From Caldifarciminota bacterium (GTDB lineage: Bacteria > Hydrothermota > Hydrothermia > B15-G9): DNA of 32,624 nucleotides. This document shows, in pieces, positions 1 to 10,000 of this stretch; the stretch's first letter is position 1, and each line of letters starts with the position of its first letter. The notes below the pieces were generated by a model. It was given only the letters and a program-made list of their open reading frames with translations. It was not told where the DNA came from and did no database searches. The position numbers were made by a program, and so were the translations under genes. The stretch is taken from positions 1 to 32,624 of the forward strand of contig JALVZN010000072.1 of assembly GCA_027037615.1 (NCBI GenBank), read 5' to 3'.

Positions 1-2
1 TC

Positions 3-1301
3 AATTCATTCCTCTATAACCCTGCCACGCTCGCATTGCTTTCAAGACCTTATTTCTCCGCAAGCCATAACAAATGGTTGCTTGACTCTTACCAGAGCTA
101 CCTTGGATACGAACGGCCTACAAGGCTAGGGACTTTTGGAGTTGGCGTTGTATATCTGAATCACGGTGCCATACCCGTTTACAGGAACGGGGTGCCTGAG
201 GGCACTGTAAAACCTTACGACCTCGGCCTTGTTGTCGGTTATGGTGGTAGGTTCCATCGCTATCTCGCACTTGGCGCAAACGCCAAGATCTTGCATTCGG
301 ATTACGATGGCTATACAGCGAACGGACTTGCTGCCGATTTTGGACTCGCTGTGCCCGATATTGTCATTGCTCAGAGGGCTGCAGTGAGCGTTGGACTCGC
401 AGTTCAGAATATCGGCACCCAGATCAGATTCCTTAACAGGTCTTACGACCAGCCTTTGACTGTGAGAGGCGGCGTCGCTGTCAATGTGCCTAATCTTGGG
501 CCCGTTGACATCAATCTTGCCGTCGATGCGGTTAAGAAAGTTGATACCGATCTTGGGTTCAGGGTTGGTGGCGAACTCTGGCTCTTTGATGTGCTTGGCC
601 TCAGGGGTGGCTATAATACATCAGCTTCCGTCGATGAGGCTAAGATGAGCTATGGCGTTAGCCTCGTGATCAGAGAGCTCAGACTTGACTACGCTTATGT
701 CGATTACGGTCAAGTCTCTTCACCTACCCATCGCCTTTCCGTCTCTGTTGAGTTGAGCCAGAAAGACGAAATAGCCGGCCCGATCAAGGTCATTATGGAG
801 GACATAAAGCAGCTCAAGAAGGGCCAGGAGCAGATAATGAAAGAACACGAGCAGCTCAATAAGGATATCACCGACATCAAGATGAGCGTCGATGAGATCA
901 GGCAGCTGCTTAAGACCAACCTCCAGACCTATGTGACACCGGACGAGATACTCCATCTGCTCTCCATACATTTTGAGTATGGAAGCTCCGTTGTGCCCAA
1001 CGAGGAGTATCCCAAAATCCTCGAGGCCGCCAGGCTCATTAAGAAATACTATCCGAATAAGACCATCATCCTTGAGGGACATTGCGATGAAGCCGGTAGC
1101 CCTGAGCTCAACATGAAACTCTCGCTTGACCGTGCTGAGTCCGTCAAGAGGATACTCGTTGAATACGGAGGAATACCGGAAGATCAGATCGTTGTGGTTG
1201 GCAAAGGCGAGACAGAGCCACTGACTCATAGGACTGGACCTGGCAATTACGGTATTGAAAACCGCCGTGTTGTGTTCGTGGTGACAAATTCTGCTGAGTA
1301 A
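3..1301 (+). CDS. PorV/PorQ-like outer-membrane barrel fused to an OmpA peptidoglycan-binding domain (5' partial)
   Basis: The frame is open from the left edge; the first visible residues (NSFLYNPATLALL) carry the NPA motif found near the start of PorV/PorQ/UPF0164 barrels, so the true start lies upstream. Roughly the first 235 visible residues are alternating β-strands rich in Gly and aromatics, ending in a strand pattern (LGLRGGYN, LDYAYVDYG, HRLSVSVEL) typical of that family. A Lys/Glu/Gln-rich coiled coil of about 50 residues follows, then an OmpA/Pal domain: GHCDEAGSPELN, LSLDRAESVKRIL and a terminal NRRVVFV, including the Asp and Arg that bind diaminopimelate in OmpA-type domains. Predicted location is the outer membrane with a periplasmic tether to the cell wall. 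PorV is known as the shuttle that hands sorting-domain cargo to the type IX surface machinery; the four cargo-like genes downstream fit that, but this role is inference. The fusion is unusual. Confidence 0.85.
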   Translation, partial: NSFLYNPATLALLSRPYFSASHNKWLLDSYQSYLGYERPTRLGTFGVGVVYLNHGAIPVYRNGVPEGTVKPYDLGLVVGYGGRFHRYLALGANAKILHSDYDGYTANGLAADFGLAVPDIVIAQRAAVSVGLAVQNIGTQIRFLNRSYDQPLTVRGGVAVNVPNLGPVDINLAVDAVKKVDTDLGFRVGGELWLFDVLGLRGGYNTSASVDEAKMSYGVSLVIRELRLDYAYVDYGQVSSPTHRLSVSVELSQKDEIAGPIKVIMEDIKQLKKGQEQIMKEHEQLNKDITDIKMSVDEIRQLLKTNLQTYVTPDEILHLLSIHFEYGSSVVPNEEYPKILEAARLIKKYYPNKTIILEGHCDEAGSPELNMKLSLDRAESVKRILVEYGGIPEDQIVVVGKGETEPLTHRTGPGNYGIENRRVVFVVTNSAE

Positions 1302-1360
1302 TCTATGAACTGTGAAGGAGCGCTTTTAAAACATTTTTATCAAAGTGGAGAAGGGATTGA

Positions 1361-3976
1361 ATGACTGTGAGCGGATTGATGGTTCTGGGGATGCTTATGG
1401 TGTCTCCAGAACTGCCCGGTGGCCCGGATGGATTTGGCTACCGGTGGATACGCTCAGTTGATGCAGGAGGCCCTTCCTTCACATGGATAGACGCAACTTC
1501 GGGACAGAGAATTCTGCTGGGGGACGATCAAACCCGGTGGGTCTCTGTCCCGTTCTCTTTTTGGTTCTATAACGAGGATTTTGCTGACAGCATAGCGGTC
1601 TCATCCAATGGATGGGTGAGTTTCACCACCGCCACGCCAAATGCCCCGCCTTTATCATGGCCGGACAATATTTTCGGTGCTGGTCTCTCCGTTTTCGGAA
1701 CTGACCTTGGGCCGGATACGCTCTATGTTCTCAGGATTGGCACAAAATTGGTTATCGAATGGCTCAACGCTGAACTTGTGGCTGGAAACGGTAGGTACAC
1801 ATTCGAAGTTATCATCGATGCTGCCGATAGCTCCATAACTTTTCAATACCTGTCCCACGAAGGGGCTGATTGGACTGCCTATGGTTATTCCTTCGTTGGG
1901 ATACAGAACAGGGACATAAGCTATTCGCTTTCTGTGTCGTCTGCCCTTTTGAGGGATTCCCTCGCAATCAAGTTCTATTACGAGCCTGAACATGACCTGT
2001 CGGTTTCGATTTTGTATCCCGGAGACGGCTTTCTCCTTCTGGATCAGGGGGCGGATTCGGTCCTGTTTTCATTGAGAAATAACGGCATAACTGAGGCGAT
2101 TCATAGAGCCGTCGTGTGCAGTGTCTCCACGGGTGGCACAACGGTTTTTGTTGACACATTCGATGTGCCGCAGCTCGCTGTTAATTCCTCTTTCGTCGGC
2201 AAGTTTAGTGGATGGCAGAGGGAACCCGGCAGAAGGTATCGCATAAATGTCAGCGTTCAGGAAGACCACGATCCGTATCCTGCAAACAACCGCGATTCGG
2301 TGTCGCAGGTGGTCGGTTTTTTGGCCTCGGATACAATTGCACTCTTTGATGGTGGTGTCAGCGGGGGCGTGTGGTATAGTTCACAATTTCAGGCTTTTGG
2401 AGTTGAGATACATCCTGATACACTTCCGTTTTTGTTGAGGTATGTTGGGGTCTGGCTGCTGTCGCCGGGGGATCCGGGCTGGCCGGGGCCCGATACGACA
2501 GCCGATCCCGCTATTGTCGAGGTATGGATAGGTGATACCATGCCCCGCACCCGTGTCTTAGCCGATACGCTTTTGAGGGATGACATCTGGCCGGGCTGGG
2601 TTTATCTGGTTTTGCCCGATTCTAACATTTTGTGGGGCGATAGATTCTGGATAGCGGTCAGGACAAGGGTCAATTCAAGCTATGGTATCGAAGCACTTGC
2701 TTACGATTCTACATTGAATTACCCTGATGCTCAATGGATTCAAGAGAGGGATGGCAGGTGGCGTAGGGGGGTGTTTGCCGATGGGGATCCCTTGATTTTT
2801 GTTTCAGGTGAGCCGCTGAATCTGCAATTCAGAGGCGACATTGTGCTTAATTACATTTACCCGGCATGGTCTCATCTCATCTTTGCCGGGGCTGATGATT
2901 CTGTGATCGTCGAGGTTGGAAACCTTGGGCCGTATTCGGTGTCTGGCATTTCAATCTATTGTTCGCTGAGCGATAGCGAGGGAGTTGTGCTTGCGGACAC
3001 GGTCTTCATCCCTTCGCTTGCGGCTAACCGTGCTGACACCATTTCTTTTGGCCCTTACATAATTCATTCGGATATGGACAGCTTGGTTCTTAGCTGCAAC
3101 GCTTTTTCCGCTCAGGATTCTGTTCAAGATAACAATCATGTTTTCGCTGTTTTGAGAGCTGTTTCTGAGGCGAACGATACCGTTGTATTCGGGGATGAAC
3201 CGTTATACAACTATTTTGTGCCATCGGACACGAGCCAACTTATTGCGGTCGAAGTCATGTCAGATACTCCTCGCAGTTTCCTGAAATATGTTTCCTTCTG
3301 GCTTGTAACACCCGGAGATCCATGCTGGCCGCCTGAGGATACGACGATCGATCCCGTCCTGCTACAGTTGTGGAAAGGCGATTCGCTGCCCGAAAACCTC
3401 CTCTTTCAGGATACCCTGTGGCGGGATAATGTCCAGCCCGGATGGGTGTATTGGGTCCCGCCTGAAAGTATTTCCCTTGACGACAACATCTGGATAGCCC
3501 TCAAGCTTGCCCTTACAAGCGGCCGCTCCGAAGCGCTTGCGCTTGACTCGACATACGATAACCCAAACTCCGTTTTTCTCTACGCTGATGGCACCTGGCA
3601 AAGAGCCCCTCAGCTTCATGGAGACCCTATCTTGTGGGTTTTCCGAGATGTGAATGGAAATTCTATATCCGAGTCTGGAGGAAACCGCAATGGATTTGAA
3701 GAAGGGTTTGTTGGCTTTCGTGGAGGGGTTTTTAACGACAGGCTGGCGATTAGGTTTTCATTGAAGAGTAATTCCCATGTTGTGTTGAGGATTTACGATG
3801 TGTCCGGCAGGGAGGTTAAGTTCCTTTACGATGGGAGACTGACGGCTGGTGAACACCGATTGTATTGGGATCTGAGAGATAAGTCTGGCCGTCGAGTGGC
3901 GGATGGTATTTATTTCGTATCCCTCGATGTTGGGGACAGGCATTACACGAAGAAATTTGTTATTCTGAAGCCTTAA
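1361..3976 (+). CDS. Large secreted modular protein with GGPD module, duplicated CARDB-type unit and C-terminal sorting domain
   Basis: Product of 871 aa, predicted exported. The ATG follows a GAGAAGGG Shine-Dalgarno stretch and a stop codon immediately upstream fixes this as the earliest start. The hydrophobic N-terminus (about residues 3-16) is short and has no basic residue, so it is a weak-looking signal peptide. Residues about 20-205 form a module opening with GGPDGFGYRW and containing SSNGWVSF. Then comes a duplicated unit: CARDB-like Ig domain (about 208-320) plus a β-domain (about 322-485), repeated at about 487-602 and 603-760; the paired motifs are PGDPGWPGPDTT versus PGDPCWPPEDTT. 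The last 80 residues form a FlgD-Ig/type IX-like sorting domain (LRIYDVSGREV, GIYFVSLDVG, KKFVILKP). No catalytic motif was seen; a structural or adhesive surface role is inferred. It is followed 43 bases later by the next exoprotein, probably in one transcript. Confidence 0.8.
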   Translation: MTVSGLMVLGMLMVSPELPGGPDGFGYRWIRSVDAGGPSFTWIDATSGQRILLGDDQTRWVSVPFSFWFYNEDFADSIAVSSNGWVSFTTATPNAPPLSWPDNIFGAGLSVFGTDLGPDTLYVLRIGTKLVIEWLNAELVAGNGRYTFEVIIDAADSSITFQYLSHEGADWTAYGYSFVGIQNRDISYSLSVSSALLRDSLAIKFYYEPEHDLSVSILYPGDGFLLLDQGADSVLFSLRNNGITEAIHRAVVCSVSTGGTTVFVDTFDVPQLAVNSSFVGKFSGWQREPGRRYRINVSVQEDHDPYPANNRDSVSQVVGFLASDTIALFDGGVSGGVWYSSQFQAFGVEIHPDTLPFLLRYVGVWLLSPGDPGWPGPDTTADPAIVEVWIGDTMPRTRVLADTLLRDDIWPGWVYLVLPDSNILWGDRFWIAVRTRVNSSYGIEALAYDSTLNYPDAQWIQERDGRWRRGVFADGDPLIFVSGEPLNLQFRGDIVLNYIYPAWSHLIFAGADDSVIVEVGNLGPYSVSGISIYCSLSDSEGVVLADTVFIPSLAANRADTISFGPYIIHSDMDSLVLSCNAFSAQDSVQDNNHVFAVLRAVSEANDTVVFGDEPLYNYFVPSDTSQLIAVEVMSDTPRSFLKYVSFWLVTPGDPCWPPEDTTIDPVLLQLWKGDSLPENLLFQDTLWRDNVQPGWVYWVPPESISLDDNIWIALKLALTSGRSEALALDSTYDNPNSVFLYADGTWQRAPQLHGDPILWVFRDVNGNSISESGGNRNGFEEGFVGFRGGVFNDRLAIRFSLKSNSHVVLRIYDVSGREVKFLYDGRLTAGEHRLYWDLRDKSGRRVADGIYFVSLDVGDRHYTKKFVILKP
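1982..3640 (+). repeat. Internal tandem duplication of a CARDB plus β-domain unit (protein level)
   Basis: Two consecutive units of roughly 280 codons align in order: a CARDB-like Ig domain followed by a domain with the landmarks (Y)VGVWLLSPGDPGW / YVSFWLVTPGDPCW, DTLLRDDIWPGWVYLV / DTLWRDNVQPGWVYWV and a closing DGDPLIF / HGDPILW. The DNA has diverged, so this is an old duplication recognisable mainly from the protein. Confidence 0.7.
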
Positions 3977-4019
3977 AATTAGGTATGCTTTTGTTGTCTT
4001 GAAAACAAAGGAGGTTGTT

Positions 4020-7000
4020 ATGCACAAAAAGATTGGGATATTGTTGGTTATAGGTCTATTGGTAGCAGCCACTGGCCTGGCTGCTAAGCCTGATAACGCG
4101 ACCCTTGCTAAAGATTACAAAACGGCTACGGTTGAAGGCTGGATCGGTAAAACCCCTTCCGATGTTAAGGGTAGTGGTTACATAGGATATGCTGACTTCA
4201 ACAATCCTGTTTATTTCGTATGGGGCGGTGTCGAGCGCGGCACATACTTCTACCTTAACGATTTCTCCGGACAGCCACCTGTTATTATTGATACTATCTT
4301 GATGCTTTTCTATGAAGATAGCGCTTACCCATGGCCGGATTCGACTGTTCATATCGTGATATACGGTAGCGACAGCATAACTCCGATCTATACATCTCCA
4401 AACTTTATAGCTCATAGATATCCAGATCCCACTTACTATGTGCCCCCTACTCCGATAACTGTGAATGACAGGGAATTCTACATTATGGTTGTGCCTGAGG
4501 ATACAAGTGGTTTTCCTTCTATACTTTCAGATGATGTGCCGCAGGGTCATAGTTTCTACAGAATGGAGCCTGGAGGAAGCCTCTCTGAATGTTCATTAGG
4601 AGAATATTTCATAGCAGCACATGGGACATGGACCGATCTCAACCACGATGTTGGGATTGCTGATCTTTTGTCTCCGCCTTCTGTTGCCATCAATGGTTTT
4701 GTCTATTCACCGGAGATAAATGTTGTCAATTATGGCCTTGCGAATGAGGTTTTTGATGCAACATTAAAAATCTACGATTCGCTTGGAACTGAGGTGTATT
4801 CAGCTTCTGTATCGGGAGTGGCGATTGATTCGGGTAGTTCCACAGTTGTTACCTTTGATCCGTGGGCAGTGAATTCAACAGGTCATTACGATCTCGTCAC
4901 TTATGTGAGTATGGGAGGTGACGAGGATCTCTCCAATGATACCCTTTATTCCACAGTGGAAGTCGTGGATGTTAATGTTATCTCTACTTTTGAGACTGAC
5001 TCTGGAGGATTTGTCCCCGCTCCTGAAGGTGGATGGCAGTGGGGCGTTGCATCGGTTGGGCCTCCGAATGCGCATTCAGGCACAAATCTGTGGGGGACAC
5101 TGTTGAATGACAACTATCCCAATAATGCCAATTTCTACCTTACAAGTCCCGATCTTATAGCTCAGGGAGATCAGCAGGTTATTGGCTTCTGGCATTGGGG
5201 CGATATTGAGAACCATTATGATGGTGGTAATGTTGAGATATCGACTGATGGTGGTACTACATGGGAACTGATTTATCCTGTGGGCGGATACACGTATAAC
5301 AATGTATATGCGCTTGGTGGCCCAGGGTTCACAGGCGATTTTGATTGGTCATTGGCTGTTTTCCCCTTGAATCTACCCGATGGCACTGTTTTCCGGATCA
5401 GATTGCATTTTGCTTCTGATGTTTCTGTCAATTACGCAGGCTGGTATGTTGACGATCTCTCCGGATATAATGTTGCCCTGCCAAGTTTTGCCCATGATGT
5501 GGGGGTTTCCACTATCGATTATCCATCGCCTCTCCTCGTCAACGATACCTTTAGCGTCAATGTTGGGGTATTCAATAACGGGTCTTCAACCGAAACTTTT
5601 GATGTGACACTTGATATCTATGACGAAAATAAGAGTCTTGTGTATTCAGCAACCAGCACGGTCACAGATCTTGCAGCTGGCGGAAATACCACGGTCGCCT
5701 TCGATAACTGCTCGCTCAGCGAAACCGGGCTTTACCAGTTTGTTACTTATGTGTCTCTTATTGGTGATGAGAATCCCAATAATGACACATTAGTCAGGTC
5801 AGATTTCGCTTTTTCGATAGGTTATGGTTTTGAGGCGGATAATGGCGGCTTTGTTGCCGATCCAGATGATGGATGGCAATGGGGCACTCCCACAAGCGGG
5901 CCTATGGGAGCGCATTCAGGTCAGAACCTGTGGGCTACTGTGCTGGATGGCAATTACGCAAACAACGCTGACTGGTATCTATATTCGCCAGATTTCATAG
6001 CCACAACCGATAACCCCGTTCTGGCGTTCTGGCAGTGGTATAACATCGAGAGTGGATACGATGGTGGCAATGTCTCTATATCTACTGATGGTGGCAACAC
6101 ATGGACATTGATTGAGCCTGTGGGCGGATATGATGACAATTCCATTGTCGGACTTGACGACGAGCCCGGATTCACTGGCAATAGCGGAGGATGGGTGCAG
6201 ACGGTGTTCAATCTCGACGGTGTCACCGCGGGCACGGTGTTCAAAATAAGGTTCCGCTTTGGCTCTGACGGTTCTGTTACCCGCGATGGCTGGTATATCG
6301 ATGACCTTGCAGGGATTGGATTTAACGAATTTGTTGTTGAACATGATGTTCAACCTGTGGCTGTCACAGTGCCAGCGGATATCTGGCCTACATTGCCGTT
6401 CGATATAACCGTGGGTGTGGCGAATGTCGGCCTGTATCCCGAGACATTTGATGTAAGGCTTATTGTTACTGACGCTAACAACAATGTCCTATTTGATCAA
6501 ACTCAATCAGTGACAGATCTTGCAGTTGGTGACACGATGGAGCTCACATACGGAGGCTGTGTTGTACCGTATTACGGTGCATATCATGCCGTGGCTATTA
6601 CGCTCCTTGATGGCGACGATTATAGAGGTAATGATACCCTCGATCAGCCGTTCTCAATGGGATTCTGGGGGAATCCACACATGAAAGGCCCTGATGCGTA
6701 TGGATATTACCTGATAGACAATGAGCTGCCCCGTGGTCCGCAATTCAACTGGATAGAACCGACCGATAGCACCGCTAATGTCGTGACAAAGGGTAAAAGC
6801 AAACCCGATAAAGGCGGAAACAGCATAAATTCATGGGATGACGATTATTTCATTGTGCCTCTTCCGTTCTCGTTCACATTTTATGGAAACGCTTACGACA
6901 CAGCTTATGTTTCCACAAACGGCTACATAGCATTTAGTGGAGGCAGATATACTGCACTTGGAAACATAGCCATACCTAATCCAAGCACCCCGAACGATTT

Positions 7001-10000
7001 CATAGCTCCGTTCTGGGACGATCTCAAGTTCTATGACAACGACTCTGCCCGTCTCGATACGGTTAGCGGCGTTACTCAAGATGGCGTCCATTACTTCGTG
7101 ATCGAATACGAGAATGTGGCTCATTACGGTCGTCAGGGTGAAGTTATGGACTTCGAGGTCATTCTCTATGAGAACGGCGACATACTCGTCCAATATGGCT
7201 CTCTCGGAGACGGCGTTTATAACGACGGTTCGAGCGCCACTGTTGGAATTGAAAACGCTGATGGCACAATAGGACTCCAATACCTCTACAACGGCGATCC
7301 GCTTACCCTGCATGATAGCCTTGCCGTTCTGTTTACTTTGAGCCCTGTTTTCTACCACGATGTGGCACTTGATGCGGTAGTAGTGCCTGAAAATAACGGC
7401 CATTATGTTGCTGGTGAGACCATCCAGCCTGTCGTCAGGGTGAAAAACACGGGTGTTTACCCTGAGGCTGACACATTCGATGTGAACATAGAGATTCAGC
7501 ATGCCAAAGCTGTGGTTGCCAGCTACAGCAAGACCGTTTACCTGTTCCCTGGTGATTCGCTCGATGTGACCTTCGATCCTTATCTCATACCTGAAGAAGG
7601 CGATTACACCGTTGAAGCCTATGTCAGCATGGCGGGCGATGAAGCGCCCGAGAACGATACTCTGGTTACTACATTCTACGCAGAAGGACGCGACGGCTAT
7701 GTCTCTGAAATCGTTGAGCCTGCCGATACCGTCCTGTTCGGCACATCGGTGGCTCCTCTGGTCAAAGTTGTAAACAACGGGACTACGACCGACACATTCG
7801 CCGTAACAATGGCAATTCCGGGCCTCGGCTATCAGGAAGAAGTTGATGGTGTCGAGATCGAAGCCGGCGATACGGCTGAAGTCGCATTCCCATCGGTTAT
7901 CTTCGATCAGGAAGGCGAGCTTGATATGATCGCCTACACCCACATCGAATACGACCTCAATACATCAAACGATACACTTGAGAGACCTGTTTTTGTCGGA
8001 TATCCGGATGTCGGTGTGGACAGCATCATCAATCCGCTTCCGATCACATACACCGAGGGCGATACATTTATCCCTGTCGTGAGGGTGCATAACTTCGGCA
8101 ATGTAAGAGTTAACACTCCGGTTGTTGTCGAGATCTGGCATTCCTATGCGAAAGACAGGACTCTGGCATATGCCGATACGGTAATGGCTGAGGTTCCAGA
8201 AGGCGATTATGTGGATGTTACCTTCAATCAGATCTTCACGCTTGTGGATAGCGGATACTACGAAGTGGATGCGTTCACACTTCTCGACAACGATATGGAC
8301 AACAGCAACGACTCCTCTCAGCTGTTCTTCTCGTCCTTTATTTACAGGGACATCGGCATAGACAATGTTGTGGCTCCTGTGGACTCTTACAACATCTGGG
8401 AAACGGTGATACCTGAGATCGTCCTGCGCAACTATGGGACAAATGAAGCGACATTTACCGCAAAACTCAAGATTTTCCACGAGGGCACGCTTGTGGTTGT
8501 GGACTCCGTCGCAAATATAACGCTCCAGCCTTCCGCACAGACCAACATCCAGTTCGCTGAGTATCAGTTCGAGGCTACTGGAAATTACACCTTCAAGTTC
8601 TGTGTCAAGTACGGCGAGGATATGGACACCACGAACAACATGGTGATCCGGAATGTGTTTGTTGCAGCACATGACATTGCACTTACAGGAGTTGTGGAGC
8701 CGAGCGGCAACCTCTACGAGACTGAAACATGGATTTACCCTGCTGTTAATGTGGTCAATAACGGAAATGTGGCAGAGACCTTCGATGTGCAACTTGCTGT
8801 GCTTGAAAATGGCGTCCCTTACGCCACACTCACGACAAATGTAACCCTGGATGCAGGTGCCAGCATTGTCGCTGCATTCGATTCCGTGCAACTTGCAAGT
8901 GAGGGAGACTATGAGTTCATCTACACAGTGAATGTGCCATACGATACATGTGGCGCAAACAATCAGATCTCGACAGTGGTGACTTCTTCATACCACGATG
9001 TGGCTGTCGCGGAAATACTTGACCTTTCATCTGTAATCTACCATGTTGGTGATAATGTAGAACTTACAGCCGCTTTCGAGAACCTTAAACCATTTGATGA
9101 GAACATAAATGTTGTTGTGGATGTGCGGGTTAACGATTCTCTCGCATTCACCCGCACGATGCCGATCTTCCTCGCCCATAACTCGGTTGATACAGTGGAA
9201 TTCACCGTCTTCACGGTGCCAACTGGTGGATACTACACGGTTGACTTCAGGGCATGCCTGCCGACCGATCATGATACCACAAACAACATGATGACCCGCA
9301 CATTCCTCGTGCCCGAGATGCAGGTCGCTGACTCTGTGCCGATGTTTGAAGACACACTTGGGAACTGGCAGTTTGGCCAACCGACATTGCCCGATGAGCC
9401 GAGCGCATTCAGCGGCGATAACCTTTGGGGCACTGTGCTTGGCGGTTCTTACCAGCCCGACGCCGACTGGACGCTTTACATGAGCGACTGGCTGGATGTC
9501 ACCGGCGATGATCCCGCTGTTGTCTTCTACCAGTGGTATCAGTTTGGCGCAGGTGACGGCGGCTGGATACAGGTCGAGCTTGGAGATGGTAGCATCGTCG
9601 ATGTTACCCCTGTGGGTGGATACAATGGCGAGGTCAACGGACATCCGGCATTCGTTGGGACATCTGATGGATGGGAAGGCGTTGCTATTGAGCTTGGCAA
9701 TATCCTGACTAACGGCGATAGCTTCAAACTGTTGCTGCATTTCCACTCGGACGGCGTCGATGAGGGGCTTGGCTGGTATGTCGATGATATGCAGTTCGTG
9801 CAGGTTTATCAGAGGTTGCCCAACGATGTGGCCGTGAGAGAGCTCTGGGCTCCGACAGCTGCTCAGCCGCTTTATCGTGGTCAGCTTGTCAACCTCTGGA
9901 CGATACTCAGCCTCACTTCTAACACGCCTGCATCGAGGACATTCAGGGTTATTGCCAAGGTGTTCGACAACGACGGCGTGCTCGTCTATAGCGCGAGTGC

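Noticed and set aside
1316-1360. In-frame codons before the exoprotein start (RSAFKTFLSKWRRD, then a stop) that would give the missing basic n-region of the signal peptide
   Set aside because: The stretch is bounded by stops and contains no start codon. A nonsense mutation or sequencing error is possible but cannot be shown from this sequence.
1305-1364. A 19-codon frame (MNCEGALLKHFYQ...) whose stop overlaps the ATG of the next exoprotein
   Set aside because: Without a ribosome binding site and with such a short product, the ATGA overlap is probably chance.
6831-8891. Two long antisense frames (370 and 308 codons) opposite the giant exoprotein gene
   Set aside because: They have no Shine-Dalgarno sequence, no recognisable domain, and lie exactly opposite a well supported gene in a region whose codon bias keeps the reverse frame open.
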